Source: JAXHUH01 sp034211175
GTDB taxonomy: Bacteria; Actinomycetota; Acidimicrobiia; Acidimicrobiales; CAIXPF01
DNA length: 12,361 nt
Direction: 5' to 3'
Assembly: GCA_034211175.1 (NCBI GenBank)
Contig: JAXHUH010000282.1
Location: 1-12,361, forward strand
Below, piece after piece: positions 5,632-12,361 of the stretch. A model generated the notes under the pieces. The model was not told the DNA's origin. It saw only the letters and a list, made by a program, of their open reading frames with translations, and made no database searches. Positions within the stretch are counted from its first letter, which is position 1. Every line of letters begins with the position of its first letter. The translations under genes and the position numbers were made by a program.

Positions 5632-8553
5632 TCAGAGGCGGCCGACGTCGAGGTTCTCGAAGTGGACGTGGGCCATCGTCTCGTCGAACGTCTCGACGAA
5701 GAAGCCCACGTCGCCGGTGATGTGGTAGCCGCGGGTGTCGTAGGTGACGAGCCAGGCGCCGTTGATGAACAGGTCGAGCTGGTCGCCCCGCATCTCCAGC
5801 CGCAGGACGTCGGGGTCGCGGGCGTCGAACGGCGACAGGTTCGGTGCGTCGCCCTCGAGCATGGTCAGCAGCGGCCGCGAGTCCTCGTGGAGGAGCTCCC
5901 ACTTGCCGGCCCGGGGGTCGATCACGAAGGCGAAGAAGTTCTCCGGCCGCGGCGGCCCGTCACCGACCAGCGGCGGCCGGTCGGCGCCGTGGGCCCGCAC
6001 GACGAGCCCGTAGCGGAAGCGGCCGGTGTCGGTGTCGGTGCTGTCGACGTAGACCGCGGTCTCGACGGTGGCGTTGGAGTGCTCGTAGCCGCCGAGGGCC
6101 ATCACCTGGGTTCCGGGACCGCTCGCCTCGAGGTGGTACCACTCCGGCGCGTGGTAGCCGACGCGGAACGCCTCGCCGGTCTCGTCGATCCAACCGGTGC
6201 GGCCGTCGGTGAAGTCGTCGCTGACGAACTCGGTGCTGCCGGCCTGGTCACCGATCGCGGTCTCCTCCTGCTCCTCCGGCGGCAGCTCGTGCTCGGTGAA
6301 CTGCAGGGGGGCCTCGTCGGGGTCGACCTCGTCGGCCGCGCAGCGGAAGCCGGTCTCGGCGATGGCGGACGGGTTGGCGGCGTCGATCGCCTGGCGCATC
6401 GCGGCGCCGTTGCGGACCCGGCCGTACTCACCGCCGCGGCGGACCCGCTCGTTGGCGGCGACCTCGGTGTAGGGCTCGCCGACCCACTCCCACACGCCGC
6501 CGACCGTGTCGCGGGCGCCGAGGGGGCTGACGTTGGCCTCGACGCTGCCGGCCGGCGGCAGGGTCGGGGTGTCGAGGTCGACGACCGACGGGTCGTCGCC
6601 CCACGGGTAGAGGAGCCCCTCGGGGCCGCGGGCCGCGGCCTCCCACTCGGCCTCGGTCGGCAGGCGCTTGGACAGCGCCGCGCAGTACGCCTGGGCCCAG
6701 GCCCACGGCACGCCGGTGACCGCGACCGCTTCGAGCTCGGCGGGAACACGACCGCCGGCCCACTCCTCGGGCGGCGGCGCGGCCATCTCGTCGACGAACA
6801 GCTGCCACTGGCCGCCGGTGACCTCGAGCTCGTCGATCCAGTAGCCCTCGAGCTCGGCCTCGGTCGCCGGGGCGGCCTCGAGCTCGTCGGCCGGCAGGTC
6901 GGCGATGCCGAGCGGGTAGGTGCCGGCGGGGACCTCGACCATGCCGTCGGCGGACGCCGGGATCGGCTCGGGCGGTGCGGCGACCTCGCCGGTGCCCGAG
7001 CCGCCGTCGTCGGGATCGGGGTCGGCGCCGCCGGCCGTGGTCGCCGACGACGCGTTGTCGGCCTCGGCGCCGGTCACCGTCTCGACGGACTCCGGCGGTT
7101 CCTCGTCGTCGTCGCCGGTGGCGATCTGCCAGCCGAAGAACAGGCCCCCGCCGAGGACGATCAGGAGGGCGGCGGCCACGAGGAGGATGCGTCGGCGGTC
7201 GTCGCCCGGGCCGTCCTCGTCGAGCGCGGACGTCGTCGGCGGCACGGCCGCGCCGGCACCGGAGCCGTTGCCGTTGCCGTTGCCGTTGGCGGCGGCGCCG
7301 TTGGCGGTGACGGGCTCGGCGGAGGCCGGTGCGGTCGCTGCGGACGCCGACGGTGCCTCGTTCGGCACGGCCGCCTCGGGAGCGGCACCACCGGACACGG
7401 TGGCGTCGGCCGCCGCGGCACCCGCGGCGCCTGCCGCGGCCGCGGCGGCGACCCCGCCGGCGGTGGTCGGTGCGGCGACCTGGAGCGGCAGGTTCCGCGG
7501 GGCCAGGGCCGCGCCGTGGGCGACCGCGTACTTCGGGTCCGCGGCCAACAGGTCGGACGAACCGGCGGCCGCGCCGACCAGCTCGCGCACGATCGGGATG
7601 CGGGACGAACCGCCGACCAGCAGGACGGCGGAGAGGTCCTCCGCGGTGACCGAGGCGCTGCGCAGCGCCCGCTCGAACGCGCCCATCGACTCGTCGAGCG
7701 CCGGGCGGATCATCTGCTCGAAGCGGTCGCGGGTGACGGTCACGGTCGTCGCGGTGGTCGGCAGCGCCACGGCGATGTCGACCTCGCGCTCGAAGGAGAG
7801 CGCCTCCTTGGCGGCCGTGCACTCCCGGCGCATGGCGGCGATCGCCGTCGCACCGGCCTCGGTCTCGTCCCGCTCGAGCGCGAACCACGGCTCGCCGACG
7901 CGGGTGCGTACGTGGTGGAGGAGCGCGGCGTCGAAGTCGACGCCGCCGAGGTGCTCGACGCCCTCCGGGGCGCCGAGGAGGCTGAAACCGTCCCGCTCGC
8001 GTCGCAGCACCGCGGCGTCGAACGTGCCGCCGCCGAGGTCGTAGACGGCGACGACCGATCCCTCGGCCATCTGGTGGTCCCGGGCGTAGAACACCGCGGC
8101 CGCGTGGGGCTCGGCGATCGTGTCGACGTGGTCGAGCCCGGCGAGCTCGATGGCGGCGTGCAGCCGGTCGAGCTTGAACTGGCGCCAGTTGGCCGGATGG
8201 CCGATGACGATGCGATCGGGGGCCACGTTCTCCCGCAGGCGGACGCGTCGCACGACCCAGGAGAGGAACGCGCCGACGATCTCCTCGGGGCGGAACACCT
8301 CGTTGCCGAGCAGGATCGGGTCGGGGTCGCCGATGCGGCGCTTGACCTCCCGCACCACGCGGCGGGTGTCGGTGGTGAGGCGGGTGGCGGCGATCTCGCC
8401 GAAGATGAACTGGTCGCGGTCGTCGATCGCCACGATCGTCGGGACCGCGGCCGCCCGGTCGCCGAGGGGGACGACGCGGGACTCGCCGTTCTCGTTGATG
8501 GCCGCCGCGGTGTAGGTGGTGCCGAGGTCGATGCCGAGGACGATCTCGCTCAC
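5632..8553 (-). CDS. Membrane-anchored Hsp70 ATPase / FGE-like / jelly-roll fusion, second gene of pair
   Basis: A 973-residue predicted single-pass protein, N terminus inside. The start is taken as GTG at 8553: it overlaps the upstream stop as GTGA and has GAGGAG 8 bases away. A GTG at 8562 would add three residues but has no such site. Residues 5-350 are an Hsp70 actin-like ATPase core with GIDLGTTYT at 7-15, Lys71 in VKRRIG, Glu148 in AEPHAAA, YDLGGGTFD at 171-179 and LLVGGSSRIP at 311-320. No Hsp70 substrate-binding domain follows, only an Ala/Gly/Asn-rich linker. RRR precedes the membrane span at about 456-477, and acidic residues follow it. Residues 538-742 are an FGE-sulfatase domain (RLPTEAEWE, YPWGDD, VWEWVGEPY, GFRCAADE) with Cys624 and Cys738 but without catalytic cysteines. 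Residues 772-973 resemble a LamG/DUF1080-like jelly roll. A cytosolic ATPase coupled to outside ligand binding is inference. Confidence 0.85.
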   Translation of the reverse strand: MSEIVLGIDLGTTYTAAAINENGESRVVPLGDRAAAVPTIVAIDDRDQFIFGEIAATRLTTDTRRVVREVKRRIGDPDPILLGNEVFRPEEIVGAFLSWVVRRVRLRENVAPDRIVIGHPANWRQFKLDRLHAAIELAGLDHVDTIAEPHAAAVFYARDHQMAEGSVVAVYDLGGGTFDAAVLRRERDGFSLLGAPEGVEHLGGVDFDAALLHHVRTRVGEPWFALERDETEAGATAIAAMRRECTAAKEALSFEREVDIAVALPTTATTVTVTRDRFEQMIRPALDESMGAFERALRSASVTAEDLSAVLLVGGSSRIPIVRELVGAAAGSSDLLAADPKYAVAHGAALAPRNLPLQVAAPTTAGGVAAAAAAGAAGAAAADATVSGGAAPEAAVPNEAPSASAATAPASAEPVTANGAAANGNGNGNGSGAGAAVPPTTSALDEDGPGDDRRRILLVAAALLIVLGGGLFFGWQIATGDDDEEPPESVETVTGAEADNASSATTAGGADPDPDDGGSGTGEVAAPPEPIPASADGMVEVPAGTYPLGIADLPADELEAAPATEAELEGYWIDELEVTGGQWQLFVDEMAAPPPEEWAGGRVPAELEAVAVTGVPWAWAQAYCAALSKRLPTEAEWEAAARGPEGLLYPWGDDPSVVDLDTPTLPPAGSVEANVSPLGARDTVGGVWEWVGEPYTEVAANERVRRGGEYGRVRNGAAMRQAIDAANPSAIAETGFRCAADEVDPDEAPLQFTEHELPPEEQEETAIGDQAGSTEFVSDDFTDGRTGWIDETGEAFRVGYHAPEWYHLEASGPGTQVMALGGYEHSNATVETAVYVDSTDTDTGRFRYGLVVRAHGADRPPLVGDGPPRPENFFAFVIDPRAGKWELLHEDSRPLLTMLEGDAPNLSPFDARDPDVLRLEMRGDQLDLFINGAWLVTYDTRGYHITGDVGFFVETFDETMAHVHFENLDVGRL
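7265..7288 (-). repeat. In-frame hexanucleotide repeat in the linker
   Basis: Four perfect copies of CCGTTG (top strand) encode Gly-Asn pairs (GNGNGNG) in the cytosolic linker between the Hsp70 core and the membrane span of the second paralogue. A unit of six keeps the frame, so slippage would only change linker length. Confidence 0.8.
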
Positions 8554-11450
8554 GGCGTCCACTCCTCGACCCAGAAGTCGTCGTAGTGCACGTGCACCCT
8601 CGTGATGTCGTCGTCGACGGCGGTGATGAACCCGACGCCGGACCCGGCGAGGCCGGGGACCTGCCGCTGGGTCACGGTGGTCGTCCCGATGACGAACTCG
8701 AAGTTGTCACCCGCCATGCGGATCTCCAGCGTGGCGGTCGTCGGGATGGCCTGGCGGTTCTCGGCGATCGTCTCGGGCGGGCCCGCCGAGCTGTGACGCA
8801 CGATGCGCCACCGTTGGTTGCGTGGGTCGACGGTGAAGGCGATGAAGTTGCCGGCGCCGTCGTTGCGGACGGTGAGGCCGTACTCGAAGGTGCCCTCGGG
8901 CCCGGTGAACTGGCGCTCGACGAACACGACCGTGCCGACGGTGACCGATTGCTCGGGGCCGTACAGCGACGGTGCCGGTGCGGTGATCACCTCGCCCGGC
9001 TGGGTCGTGTCGAGGTGGAAGTACTCGTTGGGGTGGTAGCCGAAGAACCCGCCCTCGGTGCGGCCCTGGAACCAGCCCGTCGTCGTGTCCTGGAAGGTCT
9101 CCTGGAGGAGGAAGCCCTCGGGCGGCGCGGTCGTCGGCGGGGTCATCGGCACGTCGGGCAGCGCGACCTCGTCGAAGGTGCCGGCGGCGACGTCGGCGCT
9201 GGTCTCGTCGGCCGCGCAGCGGAAGCCGGCGACGCCGACGGCGGTGCCGCTGTCGGCCTGGACCGAGAGGCGGCTGACGTTGTTGCGGATGTAGCCGTTC
9301 TGACCGCCGCGCAGGACGCGCATGGCGTCGTCGGTGCGGGGATCGTACGGGTCGGCGACCCACTCCCAGGCGTTGCCGGTGAGGTCGTACACGCCGAAGG
9401 CGCTCACGTTCTCCGCGACGCTGCCCACCGGGTAGGTGCCGGAGCCGGGCAGCTCGACGGCGTTGCGGTCGTCGCCCCACGGCCACAGGGAGCCGTCGGG
9501 GCCGCGGGCCGCGACCTCCCACTCGGCCTCGGTGGGGAGCCGCTTGCCGAGGGCCTCGCAGTACGACGCGGCCCACTCGAAGTTCACGCCGAGCACGGGG
9601 AGGTCGTCCTCACCGTCGGGCGACTGGCCGCCCGGCCACGAGCTGGCCGGCTCGGCGCCCGAGCGGACGACGAAGGCCTCCCAGTCGGCGTTGGTGACCT
9701 CGTGCTCGTCGATCCAGTAGGCGTAGAGGTCGGTCGTCGTGGTCAGCGACTCCGCCGTCGGGTCGGGGTCGTCGACGCCGAGCGTGTAGGTGCCGTCGGG
9801 GATCTCGACCATGCCGTCGGGGGACGCGGCCAGTGCGACGTCGCCCGTCCCGGTGCCGGCGTCATCGGCGTCGGCCCCCGCATCGGTGTCGACCGCGGTG
9901 GTGTCGGACGCGTCGCCGGGTGCGGCGAGCGGCTCGCCGTCGTCGTCGCCGCCGCCCGAGGTCACGATGATCACGCCGGCGATCAGCGCGACGACGACGA
10001 GCACACCGACCCCGATCAACGGGGCGACGTTGCGGCGGCGCTCCTCACCTCCGGCCGGGGTGATCGGCACGTCGCCCGTCGGTGGCGGTGTCGACGGAGG
10101 CGCGCCGGACGGGGGTGGTGCGCCGTTGCCGGTCGGCGCCGGGCCGGTGGACGGGTCGGTCGTACGGGGCCCCGACGGTGCGCCCCCGCTGGTCGCGGCG
10201 GCCGCCGCACCGGCACCCGCGGCCGCGCCGGCCGCGGCGGCCGATGCGGGCCCACCGGGGCTGCCGGCCGGGGCGGGCGGCGGAGGAGCGGTCGAGGCGG
10301 GCGGTGGCGGCGTCGCGGCGGGCGGCACCGTCACGACTCGATCGGGCCGTGCCGGCTCCGTGCCCGCCGGCGCGCCCGCGCCACCCGAGTGGAGGTGGGC
10401 GGCGATCGCGGCGCCCCGGGCGACCGCGTACATCGGGTCGGTGTCGGACGAGACCCGCACGCCGAGCTCGTCGCGCAGGGTCTGGCCGATGATCGGGACC
10501 CGCGACGACCCACCGACCAGGAGGACGGTGGTCAGGTCGTCGGCGCTGACGCCGGCCTTGCGCATCGACTCGGCCAGCGCGTCGAGGCTCTCGCCCAGCC
10601 GGTGACGGATGAGGCCCTCGAAGTCGGCGCGGGTGATCTGGACCGACGTCGACAGGCCGGGCAGCATCACCGGGACGGTGGCGGAGCGCTCCTCGCTGAG
10701 CAGCTCCTTGGCCTCGACGCACGCCCGGCGCAGCTGCACGAGCGGCGAGAGGAGGGCCGGGTCCTCCTCGGCCTCGGCCGGCCAGGCGTCGCCCAGGGCT
10801 CGGCGCACGTGGTGGAACACGGCGGCGTCGAAGTCGACCCCGCCGAGGTGCTCGATGCCCACCGTCTCGCCGAGCAGGTCGAAGCCCTCGCCCGACTTCT
10901 GGAGCACGGCGGCATCGAAGGTGCCCCCGCCGAGGTCGTAGATGCCGATGATCGAGCCCTCCGGCACCCGCGTCTGGCTCGCGTAGGCCAGCGCGGCGGC
11001 GTGGGGCTCGGTCACCGTCGTGGCGCCCTCGAGGCCGGCGATGCGCAACGCCTGGCCGAAGAGCTCCTTCTTGTAGGGCCCCCAGTTCGCGGGGATGGTC
11101 GCCACGATCGATCGGGGCTCGGCGCCCTCGCGCTCGGTGACGCGCCCGTGGACCCACGACAGGAGCTTGGCGGTGAGCGACTCCGACGAGTACGGGGTGC
11201 CCCGCACGATGACCGGGGTCGGGTCGCCGAGTCGGCGTTTGAAGTCCCGGGCCGCGCTGGTCGGGTCGAGCATCGCCCTGCGCTCCGCGGCGTCGCCGAC
11301 GATGACGCGGCCCTCGGCGTCGACGTGGACCACCGACGGGATGTTGTCCGCGACGGGGCCGAGGCCGACGACCTCGATCGCTCCCGATGCACGCGCGACG
11401 GCGGCTGCCGTGTAGCTGGTGCCGACGTCGATGCCCAGGTCGTACGTCAC
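8550..11450 (-). CDS. Membrane-anchored Hsp70 ATPase / FGE-like / jelly-roll fusion, first gene of pair
   Basis: A 966-residue paralogue of the downstream gene with the same parts in the same order. The start GTG at 11450 lies 11 bases after GGGGAAGGA (11462-11470). The Hsp70 core has GIDVGTSYT at 6-14 (Val-Gly-Thr-Ser rather than Leu-Gly-Thr-Thr), Lys71 in FKRRLG, Glu148 in TEPHAAA, YDLGGGTFD at 171-179 and LLVGGSSRVP at 310-319. It therefore looks able to bind and hydrolyse ATP. A Pro/Ala-rich linker of about 110 residues replaces the substrate-binding domain. RRR lies before the span at about 475-498, and GGGDDDGE follows it. The FGE-like domain is at 547-750 (WIDEHEVTNADW, RLPTEAEWE, LWPWGDD, NAWEWVADPY, GFRCAADE), with Cys631 and Cys745 and no catalytic pair. 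The jelly-roll domain is at 779-966. It is transcribed first, and the 4-base overlap suggests coupled translation. The two proteins may pair (inference). Confidence 0.86.
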   Translation of the reverse strand: MTYDLGIDVGTSYTAAAVARASGAIEVVGLGPVADNIPSVVHVDAEGRVIVGDAAERRAMLDPTSAARDFKRRLGDPTPVIVRGTPYSSESLTAKLLSWVHGRVTEREGAEPRSIVATIPANWGPYKKELFGQALRIAGLEGATTVTEPHAAALAYASQTRVPEGSIIGIYDLGGGTFDAAVLQKSGEGFDLLGETVGIEHLGGVDFDAAVFHHVRRALGDAWPAEAEEDPALLSPLVQLRRACVEAKELLSEERSATVPVMLPGLSTSVQITRADFEGLIRHRLGESLDALAESMRKAGVSADDLTTVLLVGGSSRVPIIGQTLRDELGVRVSSDTDPMYAVARGAAIAAHLHSGGAGAPAGTEPARPDRVVTVPPAATPPPPASTAPPPPAPAGSPGGPASAAAAGAAAGAGAAAAATSGGAPSGPRTTDPSTGPAPTGNGAPPPSGAPPSTPPPTGDVPITPAGGEERRRNVAPLIGVGVLVVVALIAGVIIVTSGGGDDDGEPLAAPGDASDTTAVDTDAGADADDAGTGTGDVALAASPDGMVEIPDGTYTLGVDDPDPTAESLTTTTDLYAYWIDEHEVTNADWEAFVVRSGAEPASSWPGGQSPDGEDDLPVLGVNFEWAASYCEALGKRLPTEAEWEVAARGPDGSLWPWGDDRNAVELPGSGTYPVGSVAENVSAFGVYDLTGNAWEWVADPYDPRTDDAMRVLRGGQNGYIRNNVSRLSVQADSGTAVGVAGFRCAADETSADVAAGTFDEVALPDVPMTPPTTAPPEGFLLQETFQDTTTGWFQGRTEGGFFGYHPNEYFHLDTTQPGEVITAPAPSLYGPEQSVTVGTVVFVERQFTGPEGTFEYGLTVRNDGAGNFIAFTVDPRNQRWRIVRHSSAGPPETIAENRQAIPTTATLEIRMAGDNFEFVIGTTTVTQRQVPGLAGSGVGFITAVDDDITRVHVHYDDFWVEEWTP

Positions 11451-11533
11451 GCGCCGATCATTCCTTCCCCGTGTGCTGCTCGCCGGTGACGAGTCCCGAA
11501 CTGACGATTTGATACACCGCGTGCAGCGGACGG

Positions 11534-11562
11534 ACTCTACTGAAGCGCGCTCATGGCGTCAG
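11534..11562 (-). promoter_or_regulatory. SigA-like promoter of the Hsp70-FGE operon
   Basis: Read on the minus strand: CTGACG (-35, plus-strand 11557-11562), a spacer of exactly 17 bases, and TAGAGT (-10, plus-strand 11534-11539). Each box matches four of six consensus positions. Transcription would start near 11527, giving a leader of about 77 bases before the GTG at 11450. Confidence 0.55.
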
Positions 11563-11575
11563 ATCGGCCGATCTG
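11560..11575. promoter_or_regulatory. Perfect 16-bp palindrome, candidate operator
   Basis: CAGATCGGCCGATCTG is fully self-complementary. It overlaps the last three bases of the operon's -35 box, so a dimeric repressor bound there would block polymerase. A second palindrome, GCGCCGGCCGGCGC at 11587-11600, is centred 26 bases away. The binding protein is not encoded in the window as far as I can tell. Confidence 0.45.
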
Positions 11576-11736
11576 CGCCTCGATGTGCGCCGGCCGGCGC
11601 CGTTCCCGGTGCGGCGTTCTCGAAAAACGCATAACTGTGTTCCAGCACGGCGTGTCGCGATCTCGCTCGGCTCGCCGCCGTTTATTCGTTCGCTTCGACC
11701 GCGCCGCCGACCTACCGTCGTGCCCACGAGGCGCGG

Positions 11737-11780
11737 CACCGTCCGACGGTGACCACGCCCCGGGCCCCGGACGGGGCCCG
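11737..11780 (+). promoter_or_regulatory. Two-hairpin structured leader of a tiny gene
   Basis: CACCGT-CCG-ACGGTG (11737-11751) and CGGGCCCC-GGAC-GGGGCCCG (11761-11780) are perfect stem-loops of 6 and 8 bp. They lie just before the ribosome binding site at 11794-11804. A weak promoter (TTCGCT, 18 bases, TACCGT ending at 11718) would place the transcript start just before them. Confidence 0.4.
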
Positions 11781-11810
11781 CCACCGACGAGCCGGGAAGG
11801 AGGTCCCCCG

Positions 11811-11906
11811 ATGGAGCACCTGTACGACGCCAACGACGTCGCCGCCATCGTGGTGACCGGACACCTCCCGTGTGCCGTCGGCGGCTTCGCGCCGCGAGCC
11901 GGCTGA
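11811..11906 (+). CDS. Small 31-residue protein, function unknown
   Basis: The ATG follows GGGAAGGAGGT (11794-11804) at six bases, an almost ideal Shine-Dalgarno match and the strongest in the window. The product starts MEHLYDANDVAAIVVTGHLP and ends in AGG-poor, Gly/Ala-rich sequence with one cysteine (residue 21) and a C-terminal Ala-Gly. It has no signal peptide, membrane span or motif I recognise. The stop codon sits in the loop of a GCCGGC-TGA-GCCGGC hairpin (11898-11912). A further possible terminator stem lies at 11923-11950. It is transcribed away from the Hsp70 operon. The case for a real gene is the binding site and structured leader, not homology. It could instead be a leader peptide for whatever lies downstream. 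Confidence 0.5.
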   Translation: MEHLYDANDVAAIVVTGHLPCAVGGFAPRAG

Positions 11907-12140
11907 GCCGGCACGGCCACCGCCCTCCGGCGCCCGTCCGGCGGGCAGGGTGCGAACCACCCGCCGTCCCCGTTCCGTGACCCGCTCCGCGCCCGACCAC
12001 CCGCGACCCGTCGCGCCGTGTGGTCCGGCACCGGGGCGGGGGCCGGGGCCCGGGCGCACCCGATCCTCCGCGCCGTCTCCGGCGCGCGCCGCGGCGAACG
12101 ACGTCCCGCATCGACCGATCCACGAGACCAGGAGCACGAC

Positions 12141-12326
12141 ATGCTGTTGCACACCGACAACGACCTGCTCGTCGTCCACCAGGCGCAGGCCGAGGTCCGC
12201 GAGCGGGCCGCACGCGCACGCCTCGCACGTGAGCTGCGACCACGGCCACCACGGCGATCACGGTGGTGGCCACCCAGGCGCCGGCGGGCGTTCACGCCCG
12301 TTCCGTCGCTGCAGCCCGCCGGCTGA
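12141..12326 (+). CDS. Small 61-residue basic protein, function unknown
   Basis: The ATG follows AGGAG (12130-12134) at six bases. The first 15 residues (MLLHTDNDLLVVHQA) are mildly acidic and hydrophobic. Residues 16-33 form a likely charged amphipathic helix (AEVRERAARARLARELR). From residue 34 the chain is Arg/Pro-rich, with PRRSRWWPPRRRR and net strong positive charge, suggesting nucleic-acid or membrane contact (inference). Short proteins with an Arg/Ala-rich helix are common in actinobacteria, mostly uncharacterised. A 7-bp stem-loop lies upstream at 12069-12086. A hairpin spans the stop (12319-12334), and another follows it. Confidence 0.6.
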   Translation: MLLHTDNDLLVVHQAQAEVRERAARARLARELRPRPPRRSRWWPPRRRRAFTPVPSLQPAG

Positions 12327-12333
12327 CGAGCCG

Positions 12334-12361
12334 GGCCCGGGTCCCTCGCCGGCCCCGGGCC
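12334..12361 (+). terminator. Strong hairpin at the window edge
   Basis: GGCCCGGG (12334-12341) and CCCGGGCC (12354-12361) form a perfect 8-bp stem with a 12-nt loop, starting 8 bases after the stop of the 61-residue gene. The stem may continue beyond the window. Confidence 0.5.

Noticed and set aside
5662..8586. Very long plus-strand open frame opposite the second Hsp70-FGE gene
   Set aside because: It is a GC-rich shadow frame of low-complexity Val/Gly/Arg sequence. The minus strand has clear domains, and the same applies at 8586-11489 and to the long minus frames opposite the HTTM/transpeptidase and GTPase genes.
5632..11450. Diversity-generating retroelement variable proteins, because of the C-type-lectin FGE fold
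   Set aside because: No reverse transcriptase or template repeat is in the window, and the FGE domain is not at the C terminus.
11640..11718. Promoter TTCGCT - 18 - TACCGT for the 31-residue gene
   Set aside because: The match is too weak to list alone; it is mentioned only as the possible origin of the structured leader.

Overview
The window is very GC-rich. It uses GTG starts freely, has short gene gaps and purine-rich ribosome binding sites, and encodes Ala/Pro/Gly-rich proteins. This suggests an actinobacterium; an acidimicrobial lineage is a reasonable guess but is inference, since there is no rRNA or marker gene to settle it. I see no tRNA, rRNA, CRISPR array, transposase or phage gene.

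Layout. Bases 2-985 (+) hold the 3' part of an HTTM-type membrane protein with a DCC-like tail. Bases 1127-2107 (+) encode an exported DUF4214 / L,D-transpeptidase-fold cell-wall protein, and its last codons, stop and 3' flank are duplicated in tandem as a 79-bp unit. About 500 bp without a convincing gene follows, containing a strong hairpin and short repeats. Bases 2694-4679 (+) encode a large cytosolic P-loop GTPase-like protein of no family I can name. Bases 4774-5601 (+) encode a TesB-type acyl-CoA thioesterase. Converging on it, bases 11450-5632 (-) hold a two-gene operon with a 4-base GTGA overlap. Beyond its promoter, 11811-11906 and 12141-12326 (+) are two tiny genes with clear ribosome binding sites.

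The most notable system is the operon. Its two large paralogues (966 and 973 aa) share one order of parts: an intact Hsp70-type ATPase core at the N terminus, a low-complexity linker in place of the Hsp70 substrate-binding domain, one membrane span with positive charges on the cytoplasmic side, an FGE-sulfatase (C-type-lectin fold) domain, and a C-terminal jelly-roll/LamG-like domain. The FGE domains lack both catalytic cysteines but keep the pair expected to form the structural disulfide, which fits an extracytoplasmic binding role. The layout resembles a receptor kinase with the kinase replaced by an Hsp70 ATPase. The operon has a good SigA-like promoter whose -35 box is overlapped by a perfect 16-bp palindrome, a likely operator. 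The other genes (cell-wall enzyme, thioesterase, HTTM protein) look like neighbours rather than partners. The GTPase could be related to the Hsp70 pair, but the window alone does not show it.
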